A program made the position numbers and the translations under genes. Source: Planctomycetota bacterium (GTDB taxonomy: Bacteria > Planctomycetota > UBA1135). From it: DNA of 64,000 bases. Positions 49,876 to 58,313 of the stretch are shown one piece after another (the stretch's first letter is position 1; each line of letters begins with the position of its first letter). Below the pieces are notes generated by a model, which had not been told where the DNA came from, ran no database searches, and worked only from the letters and a program-made list of their open reading frames with translations. Location of the stretch: positions 496,001 through 560,000 of the forward strand of contig QQUA01000013.1 in assembly GCA_008501825.1 (NCBI GenBank). The letters are read 5' to 3'.

Positions 49876-51352
49876 GCCGCAAACTTGGTTGCAAGAGAGT
49901 CTGCCTTGGGCGGTTCAATTCCTCCTGCACAGTGGCTTTTGGCTTGGAGGCGCTTGGACCATTCAAAAACTGTTTGCCAAAGGGAACGCCGGTTTCCGTG
50001 ATCGGTTGTGGAAGGCCGCCGTCCTCGGCAGCCTGCTTTCTCCTTTTCTCACCCAAAGCTGGTCTCTTTCCTCCTGGAATCTTTTTTCTTTCGGCTGGAC
50101 TTCTCCGGTAGCGGTAGAAGGTCCGCCCCCCACTCTCGAGGCGGAATCAGGAGGTCCATTATGGTCGGCCTTGCCGCCGGCGGCGGGCGAAGGAGCCGCC
50201 CGTTCGGCTCTTAGCCTGCCCCCCAACTCCTTTTCCGAATTGGATTCCGATAACCAGCCCGCCGGCCTCGGGACCGTAGCCGCCCCTGCGCCTTTACCGG
50301 CGGCTTCCCCTTGGTCAACGCGCCTCTTTTGGAGTCTCTGGATCCTGGTCTTGGTTTGGAGTCTCTGGCAACTGGCTCGCATTTTTGGCAGTCACGCGCG
50401 CCTGGGTCGCCAGCTTCGCCAGGCCAAAGCGGTCACCGATCCTCAAGTGCTGCAACTTTGGCGAAGCCTTCAAGCTTCCGACAAAACCATTCCTCTGTTT
50501 GCCAGTTCCACCGTCCAAGTGCCGATGGCGGCCGGCTTGATCCGGCGTAGGGTGGTTTTGCCGGATCGAGCGCTGCAAAGCCTGCCGGCATCGGCCCTGG
50601 CCGCCTTGTTGGCTCATGAAATCGCCCACCATCGCCGGGCGGATCCTTGGTGGACCCTCCTGTTTCGCCTCTGTCGCCATGCCATGCCCTGGCAACCGCT
50701 GTACCGCCTGGCTCAGCGGGAAGCGGAAAGCGCCGCCGAAGAACTCTGCGACCGTTGGGCCGCCCGCCGCACCGGCAATCCCCGGGCTTTGGCTCATTGC
50801 CTGACCGAAGTAGCCGCCTGGCTGTTACGGCCACAGCCGCTCCCCGCCCCGGCGATGGCCTCTCGACCTTCACTGCTGCGGACTCGGGTGCAGCGGCTGT
50901 TGTCCCCTCCCGGCCCCCACCACGCCAATGAAGATCAGGGCAACCTACCTTGGACTTGGTGGAGTGGAGTTTTGCTGGTGGCCCTTTTCCTGCCCGGCTT
51001 CCGCTACACCGCCCAAGCGGCCACCCCTGAAGCTTTCCCTTTACAAGCCGAGAACCCGTCGCTTGCCGAAGCTACCGTCGAAATGCACGCTCCATTGCAG
51101 CCGGCAGATTTGTTCGAAGCGACTTCGGTGCTCAGACTCACCCTCGAACAAATCGAATCGGAGTTGCAAAGCTTGGAGCCGCTTCTGCATCGTCAAAGGC
51201 CGGAATGGCATTCCGAATTGGCGAACCTACAAAATCGCTTTCAGCGCTTGAAGGCCTCACAAGAAAAACTGCAAACTTTACTTCAAAGTTGGTCAGAGGG
51301 TTCCGATCCCGAGGCTCCCGGCGGAATCGACGTCCCACATGCTTTCCAGTAG
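49868..51352 (+). CDS. BlaR1-like M56 membrane metallopeptidase without a penicillin-binding sensor
   Basis: A 494-residue membrane protein. Four hydrophobic helices flank a cytoplasmic zincin: HEIAHHRR (HExxH, around residue 249) and the downstream Glu/Asp ligand in EELCDRWA. This is the BlaR1/MecR1 peptidase, which signals through the membrane and relieves BlaI repression. Instead of the penicillin-binding sensor domain, about 100 residues follow the last helix (LPWTWWSGVLLVALFLPGF), ending in a coiled coil (LEQIESELQSLEPLLH). A large Pro/Ala-rich loop (about 80-145) sits between helices 2 and 3. The signal sensed is therefore unlikely to be a beta-lactam bound by acylation. The 3' end overlaps the GNAT gene by 70 nt. 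Confidence 0.9.
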   Translation: MNEPQTWLQESLPWAVQFLLHSGFWLGGAWTIQKLFAKGNAGFRDRLWKAAVLGSLLSPFLTQSWSLSSWNLFSFGWTSPVAVEGPPPTLEAESGGPLWSALPPAAGEGAARSALSLPPNSFSELDSDNQPAGLGTVAAPAPLPAASPWSTRLFWSLWILVLVWSLWQLARIFGSHARLGRQLRQAKAVTDPQVLQLWRSLQASDKTIPLFASSTVQVPMAAGLIRRRVVLPDRALQSLPASALAALLAHEIAHHRRADPWWTLLFRLCRHAMPWQPLYRLAQREAESAAEELCDRWAARRTGNPRALAHCLTEVAAWLLRPQPLPAPAMASRPSLLRTRVQRLLSPPGPHHANEDQGNLPWTWWSGVLLVALFLPGFRYTAQAATPEAFPLQAENPSLAEATVEMHAPLQPADLFEATSVLRLTLEQIESELQSLEPLLHRQRPEWHSELANLQNRFQRLKASQEKLQTLLQSWSEGSDPEAPGGIDVPHAFQ

Positions 51353-51855
51353 GCTACGGAAACGGCTCGAAAGCCCAAGCTTTGAAAAAAGGCTTGGGCT
51401 TTTTCATTTTCCCCGCCGACTTCCAATAACCAGCGTTGAATGCCGGCGCGCTGCAGCCGCTGTTGCAATTGTTGCAGGAAAAGGCGGCCGAATCCCTTTC
51501 CCCGGCAATCGCGGCGAAGGACTAAATCTTCCAAACTCGCCAGAGCTTGATTTGCGGCCCAATACAGCACCACCACCGCCACTCCTATGCACTCGCCTCC
51601 GACCTCCAGGCGCAGCAAGCGTGGCCCGGCATACTGCAAATCAGAATCTTCGAAATCAAGATCCTGATCGGCAATAAAAACAAACTCTTTCTTTATGGAT
51701 TCCCGAAACTCCGGCGCCCAGCGGCCGGGAGCCAGCGCTCGGCCGCATTCAATTTCTCCATGGGAAATATAGGCAGGATCCAAGGCATCACAAAAAAGCT
51801 CGGCCAAACGGCCGGCTTCCTCTGGATCGTGAACGCATTGAAATTGAAGTTGCAT
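51283..51855 (-). CDS. GNAT-family N-acetyltransferase
   Basis: A 190-residue acetyltransferase starting at ATG 51855. The acetyl-CoA motif reads LVLRRDCRGKGFGRLFLQQL, and the following beta5/alpha4 is RWLLEVGGENEKAQAFFQSLGF. The fold is complete by about residue 165. The last 25 residues (PGASGSEPSDQL) are an extension caused by the 70-nt overlap with the convergent M56 gene. The acceptor substrate is unknown. Confidence 0.85.
   Translation of the reverse strand: MQLQFQCVHDPEEAGRLAELFCDALDPAYISHGEIECGRALAPGRWAPEFRESIKKEFVFIADQDLDFEDSDLQYAGPRLLRLEVGGECIGVAVVVLYWAANQALASLEDLVLRRDCRGKGFGRLFLQQLQQRLQRAGIQRWLLEVGGENEKAQAFFQSLGFRAVSVAYWKACGTSIPPGASGSEPSDQL
51371..51410 (+). terminator. Intrinsic terminator of the BlaI operon, inside the convergent GNAT gene
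   Basis: AAGCCCAAGC (51371-51380) pairs with GCTTGGGCTT (51392-51401) around an A-rich loop, followed by TTTCATTTT. It starts 19 nt after the M56 stop and lies fully within the coding part of the GNAT gene on the other strand. Confidence 0.85.
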
Positions 51856-51945
51856 GGCGAAGTTGGATCGGTTCGAGCGCATCGGATCGATGGCGCCATC
51901 CTAACTCCGACTCGGCAAAGAGCACTAAGCGGCTAAATTGAGGTC

Positions 51946-52893
51946 ATGGCGAGCCCTCCTCCCTCCCCCTCCCGTCGCCGGTTGTTGCAGTATGCCGCTC
52001 TCGGTGCCGCCACCTCCCCCGCCACCCTGATCGCCAGCCCGAAGCCGCCTCCTCCCCCCCGCGGCAACCCGATCGCGGTCTCCACTTACAGCTACTGGCG
52101 TTACCAGGAAGGAGATCGCCTGGCCGTGGATCAGTGCATCGATTTGGCCGCCGAGATGGGTTTTGACGCCGTGGAGTTGTTGGAAGTGCAAATGCACCGC
52201 AAAGACCCGGCGTATTTGCAGCAGTTGAAACGGCGCGCTTTCGTGCAAGGAATGAGTTTGTGCGGTTTGTCCACTCATCAAGGTTTCGTTACTCCGGATT
52301 CGGAGAAACGGAAACGAGAAATCGCCAAAACGGAGAGCAGCCTGGAATTGGCCTATGCCTTGGGCATTCCAACCATCCGGGTGAATACCGGACGCTGGGG
52401 AACCACCAAAAGCTTTGACCAGTTGATGAAGAATCGCGGCTTGGAACCGCCGCTATCCGGTTATACCGAGGAAGACGCCTTCCCCTGGGTCATTCAAGCT
52501 TTCGAGACTCTGCTCCCCAAAGCGGAAAAGCTCGGGGTCGTCATGGGCCTGGAAAACCACTGGGGCTTGGGCCGGACTCCGGAAGGAGTCTTAAAAATCG
52601 TGGAAGCCGTGGATTCCCCGTGGCTGGCTTGCACCTTGGACACCGGCAACTTCTTGGAGGACCCTTACGATCGCTTGGCCAAGATGGCTCCTCGCACGGT
52701 ATTCGTCCAAGCCAAGACCTATTACGGAGGAGGAGTTTGGTACACCTTGGAATTGGATTACGCGCGCATCGCCGCGATCCTCCGAAAGGTGAACTACCGC
52801 GGCTTCATCTCTTTGGAATTCGAAGGTCTGGAAGATCCGCGTAGCGCGGTCCCGAAAAGCTTGGCCTTGTTACGCCGGGTTTTTGCCGAATAG
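51946..52893 (+). CDS. Tat-exported sugar phosphate isomerase/epimerase-like TIM-barrel protein
   Basis: A 315-residue xylose-isomerase-like barrel. The N-terminus carries a twin-arginine signal (SRRRLLQYAALGAAT), so the enzyme acts outside the cytoplasm. Barrel and metal residues show in GFDAVELLEVQMH, GLENHWGLG (Glu), LDTGNFLEDP (Asp), FVQAKTYYGG and GFISLEFEG (Glu). This family is expanded in planctomycetes. Typical substrates are sugars, inositol derivatives or 3-keto sugars, and the sequence does not choose. The 3' end overlaps the RND gene by 24 nt. Confidence 0.9.
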   Translation: MASPPPSPSRRRLLQYAALGAATSPATLIASPKPPPPPRGNPIAVSTYSYWRYQEGDRLAVDQCIDLAAEMGFDAVELLEVQMHRKDPAYLQQLKRRAFVQGMSLCGLSTHQGFVTPDSEKRKREIAKTESSLELAYALGIPTIRVNTGRWGTTKSFDQLMKNRGLEPPLSGYTEEDAFPWVIQAFETLLPKAEKLGVVMGLENHWGLGRTPEGVLKIVEAVDSPWLACTLDTGNFLEDPYDRLAKMAPRTVFVQAKTYYGGGVWYTLELDYARIAAILRKVNYRGFISLEFEGLEDPRSAVPKSLALLRRVFAE

Positions 52894-55800
52894 GCGGGCG
52901 CTGAAATCCTGGAAATCCCAAACCAGGCTGAGCAAGGCAGGCACCACGAACAAGGTGAAGTTGGTGCTGACCACCAAACCGCTCACCACCACGGCAGCCA
53001 ATCCCTGATACAACTCGGAGCCGGCACCCTGGCCGATGGCCAAAGGCAGCATGCCGAACACCGAGGTGGTCACCGACATGAAGATCGGCCGCAAGCGGCT
53101 TTGGGCGGAGCGGACCAAGGCTTGCCGCTTCTCCACTCCCTCCAAGATGAAGTTGTTGGCTTGGTGAACGATCAAGATGGCATTGTTCACCACCACCCCG
53201 GCCAAAATCACGAAGCCCAACATCGAGAGCAAATCGTAAGTGGCATTGGGGCTCCAATCCGACGCCAGGCTGATGCCGAACAAACCGCCGGAAAGAGCCA
53301 GGGGAACCGTAACCAAAATGACCAGCGGCGAGATCCAGGAGCGGAAAAGGGCCACCAACAACAAGTAGGAAATCAGAATCGCCAACCAGAAGGAATCGGT
53401 TAGAGCTCCCAAGGTGCGACTGAATTTGTCGGCCGAGCCCCCCAATTCGATTCGCGAATCCAAAGTGGAGTCCCGCCGCAGCTCAGCGATCAAATTGGCT
53501 TCCACGTCGTTTAACACCGCTTGCAGGACGGCGTCCGGATTCAAATTCACGGTCAAGGTGATCGCCCGTTCCCGTTCCAAGCGGTTGACGCTTTGCGGAC
53601 CGGAGCCTCGCTGCACCTCCGCCAGGGCTCCCAGAGTGGTTTGCTCTCCGGCGTTGGTCATCAGGGGTAAAGCTCGAAGATCCTGATCACCCGCCACTCG
53701 GGCCGAAGGGACCACCAAAGTCAAATCGTAGTCCCGGCTGCCGTCGCTATAGGTAGCTACTCGCCGGCCGGCGATGGCGATTTCGACTACCGATCCCACT
53801 TCCTGAATCGTCATGCCGGCTTCGGTAGCCCGGTGCGGATCGACTTCGACCTTTAATTCGGGCCGGCCTTGCACGTAATCGGAAGAAACCCGTTGAACCC
53901 CCTCTACGCCTCGAAGCTGTTGCTCCATGGTGGCGGCGATGGCCGCCAATTGATCCAGATCGGGGCCGGTGATTTCCACCGTAAACTGCTTGCCCGAATC
54001 CTGGAACAAACTGGCCTGGAAGGGAAACATGGACCGGAACCCAGGAGTTTGAAAACAAACCGGAACGAACTTTTGTTGAAAAGCTTGCAAGCCCGGACCG
54101 GTGGCCGCTTCATTTTTGAGCACCACGCCACCGCCGTTAAAACCGCTCGCCACCACCAGGAAATAGCGATCGGTTTCCGGTTGATCCAAAATCCATTGCT
54201 CCAACCCGGCCATCGAACTTTCCATGGCCTCCGGACGCATTCCCGGAATCGGTTGGCCGAAGTACAGAATCAAATTGCGATTGCCGTTGGGCAGATAACC
54301 GGCCGGCGGCACGATTCGCAAGGTCCAAAGAGCGCCGGCGACCACCAGGACGATGAGGGCGCATTTCCAAAGCAAGTTCGAAAGTCGGGTTCCCGACAAG
54401 GAGCCGACCATCTTTCCGTAAATTCGGAGTACCGGACCTTCTTTTTGCTTCGGTTTTCGCGTGTCCAAGCCCCGGCGGAAAAACAAGGCGGCCAAGGTCG
54501 GAACCACGGTCAATGCCACCAATAGGGAAAGAGCCACCGCCGCGCTGATGGCCAATGCCAAATCGGCGAACAATTGGCCGGCTTCTTCTTCGATCCCAAG
54601 AATCGGCAGGAAAACGGCGATAGTGGTCAAGGTCGCGGCCAATACGCCACCCCAAACCTCACGACCGCCATCGGCGGAGGCTTGCTCCGCCTTTTTGCCC
54701 ATTTCCAGATGACGGAACACGTTCTCCAACACCACGATGGCGTTATCCACCACCATGCCGGCGGCGAAGGCGAGTCCGGCCAAGCTGATGACGTTCAAGG
54801 AGCGGCCAAGGCCGTCCATGACCAAGAAAACCGTGATCAGGCTGATCGGGATGGAAAGCCCCACCACCAATACCGAGCGCAAGCTGCCCAAAAACAGCAA
54901 CAACACCACCACCGCCAGTCCCGCTCCCAACAGCAAGTTGTTTTGCACGAACTGCAGAGCTTGATTCAAATAGGTGGTGTCCCGATAGACCGGAACCAAA
55001 CGGAAATCCATGCCCCTTTGAGCGAACCGCTCATTCAGCCGCTCCACCTCCCGGTCCACGCCTTCAATCATGGTGACCACGTTGGCCCCGGTTTGGCGGC
55101 CCACGCCAATGGCCACCGTCGACCGTCCAGCGGTGTGGACGATGGAACTGGTTTCCTTATAAGTATCCTCCACTTCGGCGATCTCGGCGATGGTGACCGC
55201 ACCGTCCCCATCTCGGCGCACCACCAAATCCCGGATCATTTGCAAATCCGGTGACCGCCCCTCGGTTCGCACCACGAATTGGCGCGTGGAAGTTTCCACC
55301 GTCCCGCCTCGTAGGTCCACGTGCCCTTGTCGCAAGGCATTGACTACATCCGCATAGCGGATGCCTCGGGCGGTTAAACGTTCCGGGTCCAGCAAAACCC
55401 GAATTTCCCTTTCGGCTCCGCCGACCACCAACAATTCGGCCACCCCTTCCACCCGCTCCAATTGCGGCTCCACCTCTTCGATCACGATTTGTCGCAATCG
55501 ATTGGGCGGATAGTGGGACCGGGCGACGATCCACATGGAGTTGTTTTCTCCTTGATCGCCGGTCAAGGAAACCACCGGTTCTTCAGCATCGGGAGGCAAA
55601 GCCGGCAGTTGGCGCAGTTTGTTGTTGACGTCGATCAGCGCCCGATCTTTGTTGACCCCCCACTCATATTCCAAGCGCACCGAGCTGACTCCTTCCACCG
55701 AAGTGGAAGTGAGTTTTTGCAAGCCGTCGGCGCTCTGCAATAAGTCTTCGATTTCCCGGGTAATTTGCTCCTCGACTTCTACCGGACCCGCACCCGGATA

Positions 55801-55950
55801 AAGGGTGGTCACGGTAATGACCGGCAAGTCCACCGTCGGCTTCAATTGCACCGGGATGCGCTGGAAGGCCAACAAACTGAACACCAAAGCCAGAATCACC
55901 CCCACTGCCACCGTGTAGGGCCGGGAAACCGCGAAGCGAACCGGATCCAC
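52870..55950 (-). CDS. RND-family efflux pump (HAE1-like)
   Basis: A 1026-residue inner-membrane transporter of the AcrB/MdtB superfamily. N-terminal RPYTVAVGVILALVFSLLAF is helix 1. The porter domain contains LYPGAGPVEVEEQITREIED and a GDQGENNS segment. Helix 4 has GMVVDNAIVVLENVFRHL with the proton-relay Asp, and helix 10-12 regions include GFVILAGVVVNNAILIV. GTG 55950 is preferred because AGGAG lies 7 nt upstream; the frame is open to 55989 but that overlaps the adaptor gene. No TolC-like gene is nearby. Confidence 0.95.
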   Translation of the reverse strand: MDPVRFAVSRPYTVAVGVILALVFSLLAFQRIPVQLKPTVDLPVITVTTLYPGAGPVEVEEQITREIEDLLQSADGLQKLTSTSVEGVSSVRLEYEWGVNKDRALIDVNNKLRQLPALPPDAEEPVVSLTGDQGENNSMWIVARSHYPPNRLRQIVIEEVEPQLERVEGVAELLVVGGAEREIRVLLDPERLTARGIRYADVVNALRQGHVDLRGGTVETSTRQFVVRTEGRSPDLQMIRDLVVRRDGDGAVTIAEIAEVEDTYKETSSIVHTAGRSTVAIGVGRQTGANVVTMIEGVDREVERLNERFAQRGMDFRLVPVYRDTTYLNQALQFVQNNLLLGAGLAVVVLLLFLGSLRSVLVVGLSIPISLITVFLVMDGLGRSLNVISLAGLAFAAGMVVDNAIVVLENVFRHLEMGKKAEQASADGGREVWGGVLAATLTTIAVFLPILGIEEEAGQLFADLALAISAAVALSLLVALTVVPTLAALFFRRGLDTRKPKQKEGPVLRIYGKMVGSLSGTRLSNLLWKCALIVLVVAGALWTLRIVPPAGYLPNGNRNLILYFGQPIPGMRPEAMESSMAGLEQWILDQPETDRYFLVVASGFNGGGVVLKNEAATGPGLQAFQQKFVPVCFQTPGFRSMFPFQASLFQDSGKQFTVEITGPDLDQLAAIAATMEQQLRGVEGVQRVSSDYVQGRPELKVEVDPHRATEAGMTIQEVGSVVEIAIAGRRVATYSDGSRDYDLTLVVPSARVAGDQDLRALPLMTNAGEQTTLGALAEVQRGSGPQSVNRLERERAITLTVNLNPDAVLQAVLNDVEANLIAELRRDSTLDSRIELGGSADKFSRTLGALTDSFWLAILISYLLLVALFRSWISPLVILVTVPLALSGGLFGISLASDWSPNATYDLLSMLGFVILAGVVVNNAILIVHQANNFILEGVEKRQALVRSAQSRLRPIFMSVTTSVFGMLPLAIGQGAGSELYQGLAAVVVSGLVVSTNFTLFVVPALLSLVWDFQDFSARLFGKNPA

Positions 55951-55960
55951 GAATAAGCTC

Positions 55961-57154
55961 CTACTCTTCTCCGGCGCCAGCTTCGGCAACTTTTAAAGCG
56001 CCTTGCCCAGGATCCTGATGTTCCTGGGTAGCCAGAGGCGCACCAGGGAAAAGATTGTCCACTCCGGTAACCACCACCGACACTCCCGCCGCCATGGCGC
56101 CGGGCACCAGCGAATCCACCGCCGCCGCGCCCTGGTTTCGGGCTAGGACCCGGATCGGAACGAAGGCGGCGGTGGCTTTGCCACTATCGGGATCTCGGTC
56201 CACCTTCACGATCACCGAACCCTGCGCGCTTTCCAGGACCGCATCAGCCGGGACCTGCCAAGCGTTTTCCACCGCTCTCCAGGCCACTTCCACCCGAACG
56301 AACATTCCGGGCATCAATTGACGCTGAGGATCCTGCCCCGGCTTCAATCGAACCACCATGGGAAAAACCCGACTGCGAGGAGCCGCCGCCGGAACTCGGG
56401 CACTGATTTCCCCTTGCAAACGAAACTCGGGAATCTCGTCGACGAACACTTGCAAAGAAGCCCCGGCGGAAATTTGGGCGGCAAAGCGGGACGGCACTTC
56501 CAGGTGGATTTCCCGATGTTCCATGTCCACGATTTGGAACACCCGGGTGCCGGCTTGGGCAAAAGCCCCTTCGTCCAAATCCCGTTCGGTAACGACCCCG
56601 TCATAAGGAGCCTTCAACCTTCCCTGCTCCCACTGGGCTTGCAAACGCCGAACCTCGGCTTCCGACTGATCCGCCCGGTGGACCGCGGCTTGCGCCACGG
56701 CGGTCAAGCGGTCCCGTTCCGATTCCGGAATCACGTCCTGGCCGACGTTTTGAGCCCGGGCGGCCTCTCGTTTCGCCAACTCCGCCTCGACCCGAAAAGC
56801 TGCGGCAGCCGCTTGGGAAGTGGCCAATTGTTCCGACAGGACTTGATCTTCCAATTGAGCCAGGAGTTGGCCCTGTTTCACCGCATCGCCGAGATCCACC
56901 GCCAGGGACACAACTCGGCCGGCCCGCTCAAAGGCCAAGTCGGACCGCCGTGCCGCGACCACGTCCCCCACCAGAGTCAGGCTTTCCTGCAAATCACCTT
57001 GCACGATTTCCGCCACGGTCACTGGAAACAAAAACTCTCCAAAACCGGGCGGGGGGCCTTCTTCAGCCGGGGTTGCCGGCCGAGTCGCCATGAACAACAA
57101 GACGGCGGCCAGTCCCAAAGCTAAAACGGGGCTGAGGAGTGAAGTTTTCTTCAT
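55961..57154 (-). CDS. RND efflux periplasmic adaptor (membrane fusion protein)
   Basis: A 397-residue HlyD/AcrA-type adaptor with an N-terminal signal or anchor (SPVLALGLAAVLLFMA). The lipoyl-like halves read RAGRVVSLAVDLGDAVKQGQLLAQLED and LKAPYDGVVTERDLDEGAFAQAG, separated by a helical hairpin (about 108-175). The beta-barrel domain with MPGMFVRVEV and a membrane-proximal domain follow. It precedes the pump gene by 10 nt, so the two form an operon. The pump's substrate is unknown. Confidence 0.93.
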   Translation of the reverse strand: MKKTSLLSPVLALGLAAVLLFMATRPATPAEEGPPPGFGEFLFPVTVAEIVQGDLQESLTLVGDVVAARRSDLAFERAGRVVSLAVDLGDAVKQGQLLAQLEDQVLSEQLATSQAAAAAFRVEAELAKREAARAQNVGQDVIPESERDRLTAVAQAAVHRADQSEAEVRRLQAQWEQGRLKAPYDGVVTERDLDEGAFAQAGTRVFQIVDMEHREIHLEVPSRFAAQISAGASLQVFVDEIPEFRLQGEISARVPAAAPRSRVFPMVVRLKPGQDPQRQLMPGMFVRVEVAWRAVENAWQVPADAVLESAQGSVIVKVDRDPDSGKATAAFVPIRVLARNQGAAAVDSLVPGAMAAGVSVVVTGVDNLFPGAPLATQEHQDPGQGALKVAEAGAGEE

Positions 57155-57218
57155 GGGAGGTTGGGGTTGAGGAGCTCAGGATATCCTTGGCGCTCCCTGC
57201 AAGACACTAAGTCCTGCC

Positions 57219-58313
57219 ATGACGTGGATCTCCCTTCTTCCCGGCGGGCTCATGGCCTGCTGGCTCACTCTCCCCGGCTTCCAGGATCCGAGGCCGGAGG
57301 TGGAGGCGGTGCGTGAAGTCGGCGCCGACCACGTGGTGGTGATTACGGTAGACGGATTGCGAAGTGATGCCATTCTTTTTGCGGGACCGGAAAACTTGCC
57401 CGCCTTGCATCGCCTGATGTCCGGGCCCTCCACGTTGAACGCTCGAACCGACCCGGAATTGACCGTGACTTTGCCGAATCATTTGGCCTTGGTCACCGGT
57501 CGATTAGCCGGCGGCGAGGGTGGCCACGCCTGGCGAGGCAACGAAACCCCCAAGGACGGTGAGACATTGGCCCAGACTGCCGGGGAACCGGTACCGTCGA
57601 TGTTTCAGCAAGCTCACCGCCACGGAATTCACACCGCGGTATTGGCCGGCAAGAGCAAATTACGCTTATTGCCGCAAAGCTGGCCGGAATTGGCCGAGTA
57701 TCAGGAAAGCAAGATCCCGGCCGAACTCACCACCCGCTTATTGGAGATTTGGCAGCAGCACGCCAGCAGCCTGAGCCTGATCCACTTTCGAGCCGCCGAC
57801 GACGCCGGCCACGACCACGGCTGGACTCTGGCCAAGGACTCGCCCTATTTGCAAGCCGTGGCTGCGGTAGACCAAGAATTACAGCGCATTCTGCAAACCC
57901 TGGATGACGACTCCAAGCTCGGCTCCCGGGTGGTCCTCATCCTGACGGCGGATCACGGTGGTGGGGGACCGTGGAAACATCACCGGCGTTCGGATCTTTG
58001 GGTCAATTACGTGATTCCCTTCCTGGTTTGGCAACCCGGCTTGGCCGAAGCCGATCTCTACGCGCTGAATGCGCATAGTCGCTTGAATCCGGGGCTATCC
58101 GCCCCGCGCCCTGGAGAAAGTCCCCTACCTCCGATTCGCAATGCCGATGCGGCCAATTTGGCTTTGGATCTGCTCGGATTGCCGCCTCTTTCCGGATCCA
58201 CGGTGAACTTTGAACAGGATTTGCAACTGCTGCCGCAGGCCGTGCCATCGCCGCCGAAAGATAAGCTCAAGGCGTGCTCGGATCCGGTTCAATCCGAAGG
58301 CCAGTCCTTTTGA
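57219..58313 (+). CDS. Type I phosphodiesterase/nucleotide pyrophosphatase-like alkaline phosphatase
   Basis: A 364-residue member of the alkaline phosphatase superfamily. Motifs are VVVITVDGLRSDA (metal Asp), TVTLPNHLALVTG (Thr/Ser nucleophile region), FRAADDAGHDHGW (Asp and His ligands) and ILTADHGGGG (Asp-His ligands). A short hydrophobic N-terminus (MTWISLLPGGLMACWLTLPG) is probably a signal peptide. Relatives hydrolyse nucleotide or phospholipid diesters. It diverges from the RND adaptor with a 64-bp gap, and its 3' end overlaps the next gene by 25 nt. Confidence 0.88.
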   Translation: MTWISLLPGGLMACWLTLPGFQDPRPEVEAVREVGADHVVVITVDGLRSDAILFAGPENLPALHRLMSGPSTLNARTDPELTVTLPNHLALVTGRLAGGEGGHAWRGNETPKDGETLAQTAGEPVPSMFQQAHRHGIHTAVLAGKSKLRLLPQSWPELAEYQESKIPAELTTRLLEIWQQHASSLSLIHFRAADDAGHDHGWTLAKDSPYLQAVAAVDQELQRILQTLDDDSKLGSRVVLILTADHGGGGPWKHHRRSDLWVNYVIPFLVWQPGLAEADLYALNAHSRLNPGLSAPRPGESPLPPIRNADAANLALDLLGLPPLSGSTVNFEQDLQLLPQAVPSPPKDKLKACSDPVQSEGQSF

